From assembly GCA_035646535.1 (NCBI GenBank), contig DASRPD010000044.1, forward strand, positions 1 through 64,000: DNA of 64,000 nucleotides, given 5' to 3'. This stretch comes from DASRPD01 sp035646535 (GTDB lineage: Bacteria; Actinomycetota; Acidimicrobiia; IMCC26256; JANYLB01). The translations under genes and the position numbers were made by a program. This document shows, piece by piece, positions 26,035 through 33,752 of the stretch (positions are counted from its first letter, which is position 1; every line of letters begins with the position of its first letter). The notes under the pieces were generated by a model. That model saw only the letters and a program-made list of their open reading frames with translations. It searched no databases and had not been told where the DNA came from.

Positions 26035-27945
26035 ATGAAACCGCTCGAATACTTGCGGCTCCTCCGTCAGAGGTGGTGGGTGCTGCCCATCACCGCGCTG
26101 GTCGGCTTCGCGGTTGCGTTCACGACGCAGCCGTCGCAGCCGTCTGCTCCCAACGTCAAAGCGGCACCGGCTTCCTTCGAGGCGTCCCACTGCCTCATCA
26201 CGGACCCGATCACGGAGCGCAAGAATCAAGACGTCGACTGGGACCGAATCGCGCTGCTCGCGACCTCGGGTGACGTCCCGAACCTGGTCGCCCGGCGGTT
26301 GCGCAACTATCGGGTTGCGGGGGCCGCACCTGCCGTCGACGCCAACGGAGCCAAGCACGGTCGCCGGCGAGGCCAGCCTCGCGCCGTGGCACTGCGGTTC
26401 GGCACGGTGACGGCCCGCCCGGACGTGGCGACGGGCTCGCTGTGCATCTCCGCGGTCGCGGCCAGCCCCACCACTGCCGCCAAGGTCGCCAACACATTCG
26501 CACAGGAGCTGCTCGTGTTCCTGAATACGAACGGCTCCGCGCGGTACATCGCCGAGGTCGCCCAGCTCAGCGCGCAGCGCTCAGCGGCCGAGGTGCAGCT
26601 GGCCGCGACGGATTACCTTGGCGCCCAGCCGGGCATCGAGCCGTTCACCCGGCTCTCCAACGAGAACAAGCGGACCGCCCTCGAGACTCGGATCGGTGAG
26701 CTCAGCGCCCAGATCGTCGACGCGGCGCCCGAGGGAGCCGGCCTGCGCAGCCTCGAGAAGGCGAGCCCGTGGACCGCGATCAGGACGGCGGGCGCCGCGC
26801 CGCCGAACGCCATCCTGTCGTCGGTCGAGTCCGGACCGCAGCGCCTCCTCGTCGGCGGAGCTGTCGGCCTCCTCATCGGCGTCGCCGGCCTGTTGGTGCT
26901 GGAGCTGCTCAGCTCCCGAGTCCGTGACGTCGCGGGAACCGAGAGCGCGACCAGGCTGCCGGTCATCACCGAGATCCCCGAGGTGAAGCTCACACGGGCC
27001 GAATGGTTCCGGGTGCTCACCGCCGAGGAGCCCTCGGGCCTCGTGGCCGAGGCCTACCGATCCCTGCGAACCTCGATGCTCGCCATGTGGCAACGGCACC
27101 CCGTTCACAAGGCCGCGGCCACCGCGCCGAGCGGAGGGGGCGTCACCGCGCCGAGCGGCGGGGATGCCACCCCGGCAACCGGCCGGGCCGTCTCGACCTC
27201 GGCGGTGCCGCCGCTGCGCACGCTGTTGGTCACCTCGGCCAGCGCGGCGGAAGGCAAGTCGGTCTCCGCGGTGAACCTTGCGGCCGCGTTCGCAGAGACG
27301 GGCTCGACCGTCATCGTCCTCGACGCCGACTTCCGCCGACCGCAGCTCGACCGCTACTTCAGCCGCCCGACCACACCGAACCTCGGCGATCTCATCCCCC
27401 TCCACGACGATGTCACCGCGGACCAGCTCGAGGAGATCCTCCAGGAGTCCGGCATCCCCGGGGTGCGGTTCGCCGCTTCGGCTCCCCCGAAAAGCCAGCC
27501 CGCCGGCGCGATGACTGCTGCGAAGGCGGCAGCCCGAGTCGCAACCGAGCTCGCCGACATCGTCATCCTGGACTCCCCACCGTTGCTGCTCGCCAACGAC
27601 GCGGCCGACCTGTCGTCGGTGGCCGACGCCACGGTGATGATGGTGCGCAGTGGTTGGACCCGACGCGCCGCCGCCGGTCGGGCCGCCGACCTGCTTCGGC
27701 GCCTCGAGGCCACGGTGATCGGCACCGCGCTGGTCGGCGTGCAGCACAGCGCCCGGACCGGCTACTACGGCTACTACGGCTACTACGGCTACGGCTACGA
27801 CAAGCCCGAGCAGGCGCAGCTTCGCAACCGACTCCTGCCGTGGAAACGCAGTCACACCGCGCCGCGCACCAAGCCCGCCGATGTGGAGTCGATCAGCGGC
27901 CTCACGGGCGGGACCCCCACCGATCACCCCAAACCCTGGAACTGA
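26035..27945 (+). CDS. Polysaccharide co-polymerase / tyrosine autokinase (Wzc/CpsD-like)
   Basis: 636 residues. The N-terminal Wzz-like part has EYLRLLRQRWWVLPIT and a membrane segment (about 15-32). A second membrane segment, LLVGGAVGLLIGVAGLLVLE, lies near 265-285. The kinase part has Walker A ASAAEGKSVSAVNL (about 400-413), Walker A' VIVLDADFRRP and Walker B IVILDSPPLL. The C terminus carries a tyrosine cluster (YYGYYGYYGYGY), the usual autophosphorylation site. An Ala/Pro/Ser/Gly linker with two near-identical APSGG units precedes the kinase domain. Start at 26035 follows a GGGGGG stretch. Controls chain length or export of the glycan. Confidence 0.9.
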   Translation: MKPLEYLRLLRQRWWVLPITALVGFAVAFTTQPSQPSAPNVKAAPASFEASHCLITDPITERKNQDVDWDRIALLATSGDVPNLVARRLRNYRVAGAAPAVDANGAKHGRRRGQPRAVALRFGTVTARPDVATGSLCISAVAASPTTAAKVANTFAQELLVFLNTNGSARYIAEVAQLSAQRSAAEVQLAATDYLGAQPGIEPFTRLSNENKRTALETRIGELSAQIVDAAPEGAGLRSLEKASPWTAIRTAGAAPPNAILSSVESGPQRLLVGGAVGLLIGVAGLLVLELLSSRVRDVAGTESATRLPVITEIPEVKLTRAEWFRVLTAEEPSGLVAEAYRSLRTSMLAMWQRHPVHKAAATAPSGGGVTAPSGGDATPATGRAVSTSAVPPLRTLLVTSASAAEGKSVSAVNLAAAFAETGSTVIVLDADFRRPQLDRYFSRPTTPNLGDLIPLHDDVTADQLEEILQESGIPGVRFAASAPPKSQPAGAMTAAKAAARVATELADIVILDSPPLLLANDAADLSSVADATVMMVRSGWTRRAAAGRAADLLRRLEATVIGTALVGVQHSARTGYYGYYGYYGYGYDKPEQAQLRNRLLPWKRSHTAPRTKPADVESISGLTGGTPTDHPKPWN

Positions 27946-27951
27946 GCCAAC

Positions 27952-27967
27952 GGCGAGCCAACTCGCC
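27952..27967 (+). other. Short hairpin between kinase and PqqD gene
   Basis: A perfect 6-bp stem with a 4-base loop (GGCGAG-CCAA-CTCGCC) in the 34-base gap between the tyrosine kinase stop and the PqqD-like gene start. There is no T-run after it, so it is not a classical terminator. It could tune expression of the downstream cassette; this is an inference. Confidence 0.35.
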
Positions 27968-27979
27968 CGGAGCGGGCCC

Positions 27980-28273
27980 ATGACTCACGACGACTCACCT
28001 CGCTGGATTCATTCCGAGGATGTGCTGACCCGCTCTGGGCCCTTCGGTGTGGTGCTGCTCGGTCGGCAGTCGTCCGAGCCGGTCACGCTCACCCGAACGG
28101 GACCCGCGGTCTGGGACCTGCTCGCTCATCCACGCTCGCTCGACGACCTCACTGAGGCGCTCGCCGAGCGCCACGAGGGCTCGCGGTCGGATGTGCGGCG
28201 CGACGTCGCGTCGTTTCTCGACGAGCTTGCTCGAACCGGATTGATCCGACGAGCGGATCGGGTCGCGACGTGA
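27980..28273 (+). CDS. PqqD-like (RRE-fold) small protein
   Basis: 97 residues from the ATG at 27980. It has the PqqD-family pattern: a beta-strand region (SEDVLTRSGPFGVVLLG), TRTGPAVWDLLAHPRSLDDL, in which GxxVWDLL is the hallmark, and a winged-helix end, VASFLDELARTGLIRRA. PqqD-like proteins bind leader peptides of ribosomal peptides, or act as chaperones in other pathways. It opens a cassette in which every following gene overlaps the previous one by 4 bases. No precursor peptide gene is evident nearby. Confidence 0.75.
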   Translation: MTHDDSPRWIHSEDVLTRSGPFGVVLLGRQSSEPVTLTRTGPAVWDLLAHPRSLDDLTEALAERHEGSRSDVRRDVASFLDELARTGLIRRADRVAT

Positions 28274-29403
28274 GCGGGACGACGGCTTCGGCGACCTCCC
28301 CCACGACCGATGCCACGCACGTCGCGGTGCCGGCGGCCTACGGCCTACCGGGCGCTCCGTCGGCGCCGGCGGAACCCCTCGACGACCCGGCCTGGACGGC
28401 ACTCACCGACGCGGCGACACGCGAACGAGTGACACCGCTGCTCGCTTCGGCCGTGGCTGCAGGGGCCTTTCCCGCCACCGACCGGCAATACGGGGCGATC
28501 GTCAGGGCCCACGAGCGGTCCATGCGGACCTGCGTGGCCCTCGAACGCACGCTGGGCGACGCAGCCACGACGCTCGAACACGCGGGGGTCGCTTACCGCG
28601 TGGTGAAGGGTCCCGCGGTCGCCCACCTCGACTACCCGAACCCATCCCTTCGAGCATTCGGCGACATCGACCTCCTCGTCGCCGCCGAACGCTACGACGA
28701 CGCCCTGACACTCCTGACCGACCGCGGCGGCCGGCGCCGGTACCCGGAGGTCCGGCCCGGCTTCGACCGGCGATTCGGCAAGGGTGCATGCCTCGTCCTG
28801 GCGGATGGCACCGAGATCGATGTTCACCGGACGTTCGTGGCCGGACCGTTCGGCCTGACCGTTGATCTCGACGCGCTGTTCGCGACGGACGAGCAGTTCA
28901 CGCTCGGGGGCCGGTCGCTGCCCGCGCTCTGCCGGGAGCACCGTTTCGTACACGCCTGCTTCCACGCGGCGCTGGGTGACGCTGCGCCGCGCTTGTCGGC
29001 CCAGCGCGACGTTGCCCAGCTCGCGCTCGATGACCGCACCGACGTCGCCGGCGCGCTCGAGGCGGCGCGCGCGTGGCGGTCTGATGCTGTCGTCGCGCGC
29101 GCAGTCACCACGACGTGGTCACGACTTGGCCTCCAGCCCACGCCGCTCGTCCGCTGGGCTCTTGCCCACCAGCCGGACCGTTTCCAGGCCCGGGCGCTGC
29201 GCGCCTACTCGGGACCCGGCCGTTCCTACGCGACCCAGACCGCCGCCGGCCTCGCCGCCGTCGACGGACTCGCAGGGAAGGCCGCGTACCTCCGGGCGGT
29301 GCTCGTGGCCGATCGTGACCACGTGCGTCGCCACGACGGCGGCTACGTACGCAGGCTCCGGCGGGGATGGCAGGCACTGCGAGCGACGAGGACCACACGG
29401 TGA
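28270..29403 (+). CDS. Nucleotidyltransferase family protein (NTP_transf_5-like)
   Basis: 377 residues. After a helical N-terminal region, HAGVAYRVVKGPAVAHLDY and LRAFGDIDLLVAAERYDDAL show the nucleotidyltransferase core with the metal-binding G-D-I-D-L pair near residues 131-135; EIDVHRTFVAGPFGLT provides the third acidic position. Members of this family occur in lasso-peptide and exopolysaccharide clusters next to PqqD-like and HPr-kinase-like genes, as here. The substrate is unknown. It overlaps the PqqD gene and the next gene by 4 bases each. Confidence 0.75.
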   Translation: MSGTTASATSPTTDATHVAVPAAYGLPGAPSAPAEPLDDPAWTALTDAATRERVTPLLASAVAAGAFPATDRQYGAIVRAHERSMRTCVALERTLGDAATTLEHAGVAYRVVKGPAVAHLDYPNPSLRAFGDIDLLVAAERYDDALTLLTDRGGRRRYPEVRPGFDRRFGKGACLVLADGTEIDVHRTFVAGPFGLTVDLDALFATDEQFTLGGRSLPALCREHRFVHACFHAALGDAAPRLSAQRDVAQLALDDRTDVAGALEAARAWRSDAVVARAVTTTWSRLGLQPTPLVRWALAHQPDRFQARALRAYSGPGRSYATQTAAGLAAVDGLAGKAAYLRAVLVADRDHVRRHDGGYVRRLRRGWQALRATRTTR

Positions 29404-30878
29404 GCGCCGCGTTGTCCCAAACGGACCAGCCTTCCTCGCGACCGGAGTCGATGGCGGACGCGCCCGCGTGGTGCCAGAACGTGGTGAAGGCCGGCTACAT
29501 CGTGTGGGCCATCGTCGCGATCGTCGGCTTCGCCACCCTCGACTTCAACCTCATCGACCCGGTCCTGCAAACCGGGGTACTCGTCGCGATCGTGCTGCCG
29601 ATCGCACGACGAATCGCGCGCACCGACCGCGACCCGGCGATCTTCGGCTTCGTGATGGCCGCGTTCACGGCGAAGCTGCTCGGAGCGGTCGCGCGCGACC
29701 TCGTCACCAACGTGTACTACAACGGTGTCGCCGACGCGAACGAGTACCACTCGTGGGGCAAGCAGCTCGTCTCCAGCTACCGTGTGTTCGACTTCAGCCC
29801 CGACATCGGCGAGTTCAGCGGGACCGGCTTCATGCGCGGGCTCACCGGCGTGATCTACTCGATCGCAGGAACATCGAAGTTCGGCGGGTTCGTCATCTTC
29901 TCGTTCTTCGCGTTCATCGGGCTGCTGCTGTTCTGGCGGGCGTTCTGTCACGCCGTGCCCGGCGGAGATCGTCGACGGTACGGACTGCTGGTCCTGTTCC
30001 TGCCCTCGCTGCTGTACTGGCCATCCGCCCTCGGCAAGGACGCGTGGTCGGTCATGGGTCTCGGCATCGCGTCGTTCGGCGTCTCGTTGATCCTCACGCG
30101 GCGCCCCTTCAAGGGCGCGCTGGCGATGGCCCTCGGGCTGGGATCGATCACCTATGTGCGGCCCCACGTCGCGCTGGTGGTGTTCTGCGGTCTCGTACTC
30201 GCCGCGCTCGTGGGCCGGTCGAAGTCGCGTTCGGGCGCCGCGCCGTTCATCCGCGTGTTCGTCTTCGGTGCCCTCTTCCTGATGGGCACGGTCCTCGCGT
30301 CGCAGACGAGCTCGTTCCTCGGTGTGGATTCACTCAATACCGAGACGGTCGATGCGGAGCTCACCAAGGCCGAGGGCCGGACCGACGAGGCTGGTTCGAC
30401 GTTCTCCCCCGTGCGAGTCAACACACCGCTGGACCTTCCGTTGGCCACCGTGACGGTCCTGTTCCGTCCGTTCCCGTGGGAAGCCCACAACGCGCCGGCG
30501 ATCGGAACCTCTGCGGAAGGCGTGTTCCTGATCTGGCTCTCCTGGCGTTCCCGCCGCCGTCTCCTCAACATCCCGAGGTTCATGCGCAGGGAGCCGTACG
30601 TCGCGTACTGCGTCGGCTACCTCTTCGTGTTCGTCTTCGCCTTCTCGTCGTTCAGCAACTTCGGCATCCTCGCTCGGCAACGCGCGCAAGTCATGCCGGC
30701 GTTCCTGGTGATGCTCTGCCTCCCCGAACGGCGGCGCGCGTCCCACAAGCGGATCGACCCGACGGCGCTCGACACCTCCGGTGCGCCGCTCTACCCCACC
30801 GGCACCGGCGACGATCCCTACGCGGCACTGCACGAAGGACCTCCGAACCCATACGCCGACCCGCCCGACGACGATTGA
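29400..30878 (+). CDS. Polytopic membrane protein, possible polymerase
   Basis: 492 residues from the GTG at 29400 (GTGA overlap). About ten hydrophobic segments, with a periplasmic-type loop holding NVYYNGVADANEYHSWGKQL and a conserved-looking LLVLFLPSLLYWPSALGKDAWSV-type region, then ITYVRPHVALVVF. The layout resembles Wzy/EpsG-like or other glycan-handling membrane proteins, but no diagnostic motif lets me name it. The C-terminal 60 residues are hydrophilic. It sits between the nucleotidyltransferase and kinase genes, so its product may carry or receive what they modify. Confidence 0.6.
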   Translation: MSAALSQTDQPSSRPESMADAPAWCQNVVKAGYIVWAIVAIVGFATLDFNLIDPVLQTGVLVAIVLPIARRIARTDRDPAIFGFVMAAFTAKLLGAVARDLVTNVYYNGVADANEYHSWGKQLVSSYRVFDFSPDIGEFSGTGFMRGLTGVIYSIAGTSKFGGFVIFSFFAFIGLLLFWRAFCHAVPGGDRRRYGLLVLFLPSLLYWPSALGKDAWSVMGLGIASFGVSLILTRRPFKGALAMALGLGSITYVRPHVALVVFCGLVLAALVGRSKSRSGAAPFIRVFVFGALFLMGTVLASQTSSFLGVDSLNTETVDAELTKAEGRTDEAGSTFSPVRVNTPLDLPLATVTVLFRPFPWEAHNAPAIGTSAEGVFLIWLSWRSRRRLLNIPRFMRREPYVAYCVGYLFVFVFAFSSFSNFGILARQRAQVMPAFLVMLCLPERRRASHKRIDPTALDTSGAPLYPTGTGDDPYAALHEGPPNPYADPPDDD

Positions 30879-31783
30879 GCCAATCACGACGCGCTGCCGC
30901 GCTGCGACGACTTCTCGACACCACCCATTGGGCCGGCGAGACGCCGACGTTGCGGCTGCTCGGATTCGACGCGGTCGTGCGGGCCGATGATCCGGTCGTG
31001 ACGCGGGCACTGACCGAGCTCTACGGGCCTCTGAGTTGCGACGAGCCTGCCGAGCACATCATCACCTTCACCCGAACGCGTGACGACATCTGCGAGCTCC
31101 ACCTCGACGGCGCGCGGATCCTGCACACCGAGTCGCCCGCGGTGGCGTTCTCCCATTTGATCTGGGAGCTCAATCGCCAGACGATCGAGCACACCACCGG
31201 GCGCACCCTCGTCCACGCTTCGGCTGCGGCCCGGGGCGGACAGGCCGTCGTGCTCGTTGGTCCAATGGGCTCGGGCAAGTCCACTCTGGTCGCCGCGCTG
31301 GTCCAGGCCGGGTTCGGCTACGTCACCGACGAGGTCGTGGCCATCAACCCCGAGACCCTGCTCGTCGACCCGTACCCGAAACCCATCTCGCTCGGTGGCG
31401 CGGGAGGCTCGGTCCCCGACGCATTGGCCGCGCTCCAAACGCTCCGTCCGGCCGGGCTCGAGTCGTACCTCGGTGACCATTGGCTCGTCGCACCCGAGCG
31501 CGTGCGACCCGGCGCGGTGGCGGATCGGACGATGATCGGCGCGGTGGTCGTACCCGATTACGTCCCCCACGCGCCGGCGCGACTCGAGCCTCTCTCGCGA
31601 CCCGAAGCCGTGCTCACGCTCGCCGAGCACACCTTCCAGCTCGGCGACCGGCCGGAGGACCACCTGGACGCCCTGGCACGCGTGGTGGCGGAGGCGTCCT
31701 GCCATCGGCTGATCAGCGGTGACCCCGATGGGGCGGTCGCGGCGCTCCGACCCCTGCTCGAACGGGCCGAGGCCGCCACGTGA
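30875..31783 (+). CDS. HPr-kinase-like P-loop protein
   Basis: 302 residues. I place the start at the TTG at 30875, which overlaps the upstream stop by 4 bases (TTGA); a very long frame upstream is antisense-type shadow over other genes. The core has HTTGRTLVHASAA, then the P-loop VVLVGPMGSGKSTLVAAL (about 125-142), and YVTDEVVAI, the acidic motif of HPr kinase/phosphorylase relatives. Such kinases phosphorylate serine residues of peptides (PadeK/ThcoK in lasso clusters) or act in exopolysaccharide loci. The 388-residue protein next door seems to be a P-loop-less relative. Confidence 0.75.
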   Translation: MSQSRRAAALRRLLDTTHWAGETPTLRLLGFDAVVRADDPVVTRALTELYGPLSCDEPAEHIITFTRTRDDICELHLDGARILHTESPAVAFSHLIWELNRQTIEHTTGRTLVHASAAARGGQAVVLVGPMGSGKSTLVAALVQAGFGYVTDEVVAINPETLLVDPYPKPISLGGAGGSVPDALAALQTLRPAGLESYLGDHWLVAPERVRPGAVADRTMIGAVVVPDYVPHAPARLEPLSRPEAVLTLAEHTFQLGDRPEDHLDALARVVAEASCHRLISGDPDGAVAALRPLLERAEAAT

Positions 31784-32946
31784 TGACCGAACCCGCGCCT
31801 CTCGACGGTCGTTTCGTCCCACGCGCCCGTGACGTCGCGTCGGTGATGGTCGACGGTGAGGCGATCATCCACCACGCCGGTTCGCTCCATCACCTCAACC
31901 GCACCGCGACCGTCGTGTGGCAATGCTGTGACGGCGACAGCGACCTCGACACACTCGTCACCGAGCTGGCCGCCGGGTTCGCGATCGATGCCGAGATCGC
32001 CCGCGCCGACATCGGTGGTGTCGTCGCGGAGCTGGTGATGATGGACCTACTGTTACCCGCCGCCCACGACACGACCGACCTCGACGGTGTCGAGAGCGGT
32101 GTCGATGGTGGTGTCGCCCTCACCGTCCTCGTCGATCCCGACGAAACCTGTGCGAGCTGCGCCGAGAGACCATGGACCCACAACGCCGCCTACGCAGTCG
32201 GTGACGTCCTGGCGCCCATCGCAGTCGACGACCCGGTCGTCGGCCAAGCCCTCGACGCGGCACTCGCCGCGCAGTTGGTTCCGTCCGTCGGGCCCCTCAC
32301 CCCGTACTACGCCGTCGTCGTGCCGCCGCTCGACCGGTCGGGCAGACGCCGCGGGCTGTACGCGCTCCAGCGCGGCGCAACCGTCGCGGTGCAGAGCCGC
32401 GGACTGTCCCGGGTGCTGCACGCCCTCCTCGTCCACCTCGCGTCGCACGGTGACCTCGGCGCGCGGGGACTCGTGGCCATCCCGGCGCTCGTCGTCGCGG
32501 CGAACCGACGTGCGCTTCTCGTGCCACGCCCCGTACGCCCGGTCGCGTTCGCGCGGGCATTGGCTCGTCGCGGGGTCACGGTCGCCGACGCGCCGGCCGC
32601 GCTGGTCGATCCGATCGAGCGGGAGATCATCGTGGGCGCACCCGGCCTCCTGGTCGACCTGCGGGCGCTGCAATCCGCCATCGACACACACCCCATCCAC
32701 GGCAACGAGCCCGCGGCGCTCCCGTGGGGCCGCTACGAGCTCGGGGGCCTCGCCGTCGCCGGTGGGAACCCCGCTCGAGCCCTGCTCGACTTCGCGCCAC
32801 CCGCCGAACCGGCGCCGGCGGCGAGCGTCGATGCTCTCATCAAGGTGATCGAGAGCGTGCCGCTCATCGACGCGATCGAACCCGACGCCATCGCGATCGC
32901 GCTCGGAGCTACCGTCCATACCGAGGTCGCCGAGGAGCTCACGTGA
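31780..32946 (+). CDS. PqqD-like domain fused to degenerate HPrK-like domain
   Basis: 388 residues. Residues about 10-95 are PqqD-like: HAGSLHHLNRTATVVWQCC, DTLVTELAAGF, then a wing region VVAELVMMDLLLP. The rest resembles the preceding HPr-kinase-like protein in layout (ARGLVAIPALVVAANRRALL, then RGVTVADAPAALVDP), but where the P-loop should be it reads PRPVRPVAFARAL with no lysine. I infer a pseudokinase partner. Start is GTG 31780 or the adjacent ATG 31783; overlaps of 4 bases on both sides. Confidence 0.6.
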   Translation: MMTEPAPLDGRFVPRARDVASVMVDGEAIIHHAGSLHHLNRTATVVWQCCDGDSDLDTLVTELAAGFAIDAEIARADIGGVVAELVMMDLLLPAAHDTTDLDGVESGVDGGVALTVLVDPDETCASCAERPWTHNAAYAVGDVLAPIAVDDPVVGQALDAALAAQLVPSVGPLTPYYAVVVPPLDRSGRRRGLYALQRGATVAVQSRGLSRVLHALLVHLASHGDLGARGLVAIPALVVAANRRALLVPRPVRPVAFARALARRGVTVADAPAALVDPIEREIIVGAPGLLVDLRALQSAIDTHPIHGNEPAALPWGRYELGGLAVAGGNPARALLDFAPPAEPAPAASVDALIKVIESVPLIDAIEPDAIAIALGATVHTEVAEELT

Positions 32947-33752
32947 GCGGCAAGACACGCGGCTTCCAACCGCGGTCGTTGCGGGCCATGACCCGCAACG
33001 CGCTCCGACCCCACTACCTGCCGGTGATGGCGCGCAAGGTCATGGCGCGCCTACGGCCGAGCCACCGCGAAGACGCGATCGCGTGGGCCGCGGCCCGCGC
33101 CCTGCCCGCCGCCACCATCGCCCGGACCCTCGACCCGGAGCTCTGGGACGAGACCACAGAATGGGCCGAGCGTTTCCGGGCGTACGCGCGGGGAACCCTG
33201 GCCACGCTGGGCGTCACCCTCGGCGGCGGCGGACACTTCGCACTCGTCTACTTCCTGGTGCGGTACCTGCAACCGGCCGTCGCGCTCGAGACGGGCGTCT
33301 CCGCCGGCTGGACGTCGCAGGCGATCCTCGCGGCCATGGAACGGAACGGCACGGGCCGGCTGTTCTCGAGCGACTTCCCTTACTTCCGGCTCGACGAGCC
33401 GGAGCGCTACATCGGATGTCTCGTCGAGGCCCGCCTGCGCGACGGATGGCGACTCGAGATCAGCGGTGACCGAATCAACCTGCCGCGGCTGCTCGACGAA
33501 GCTGGCGTCGTCGACTTCGTGCACTACGACTCGGAAAAGTCCGCCGAGGGACGATCGTTCGCCATCGAGCTCATGCGATCGCACCTTGGCCCGAACGCGG
33601 TCACGGTGATGGACGACATCGACGACAACGCGTTCTTTCGAGACTGGGCCGAGACGTCGGATCGTGCCTGCACGGTTGTGGAGCGAGGCCGCAAGTACGT
33701 CGGGATTCTCGGCCTCGGCGTGGAGGCACCCCGCGACGGTGCGGCCGGTTAG
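32943..33752 (+). CDS. Class I SAM-dependent methyltransferase
   Basis: 269 residues from the GTG at 32943 (4-base overlap). After about 100 helical residues, VALETGVSAGWTSQAILAAM is motif I for SAM binding, LFSSDFPYFRLDEP covers the acidic motif II, and FVHYDSEKSAEGRSFAIEL with VTVMDDIDDNAFF resembles the Methyltransf_24/O-methyltransferase type. It is the last gene of the cassette and converges on the nucleotide-sugar dehydrogenase gene with a 4-base overlap of the ends. The acceptor could be the glycan or the cassette product. Confidence 0.75.
   Translation: MSGKTRGFQPRSLRAMTRNALRPHYLPVMARKVMARLRPSHREDAIAWAAARALPAATIARTLDPELWDETTEWAERFRAYARGTLATLGVTLGGGGHFALVYFLVRYLQPAVALETGVSAGWTSQAILAAMERNGTGRLFSSDFPYFRLDEPERYIGCLVEARLRDGWRLEISGDRINLPRLLDEAGVVDFVHYDSEKSAEGRSFAIELMRSHLGPNAVTVMDDIDDNAFFRDWAETSDRACTVVERGRKYVGILGLGVEAPRDGAAG

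Noticed and set aside
26035..27945. Wzx/Wzy-type pathway
   Set aside because: The Wzc-like kinase suggested it, but no flippase is recognisable, and a complete Wzm/Wzt exporter is present.
28862..30874. Upstream part of a 973-codon plus-strand frame
   Set aside because: Only its last 302 codons are real (HPr-kinase-like). The rest is out of frame over the nucleotidyltransferase and membrane protein and is Arg-rich shadow.
27980..33752. Lasso-peptide biosynthetic cluster
   Set aside because: PqqD-like, nucleotidyltransferase and HPrK-like genes suggest it, but no asparagine-synthetase-like cyclase, transglutaminase-like protease or precursor gene is present.
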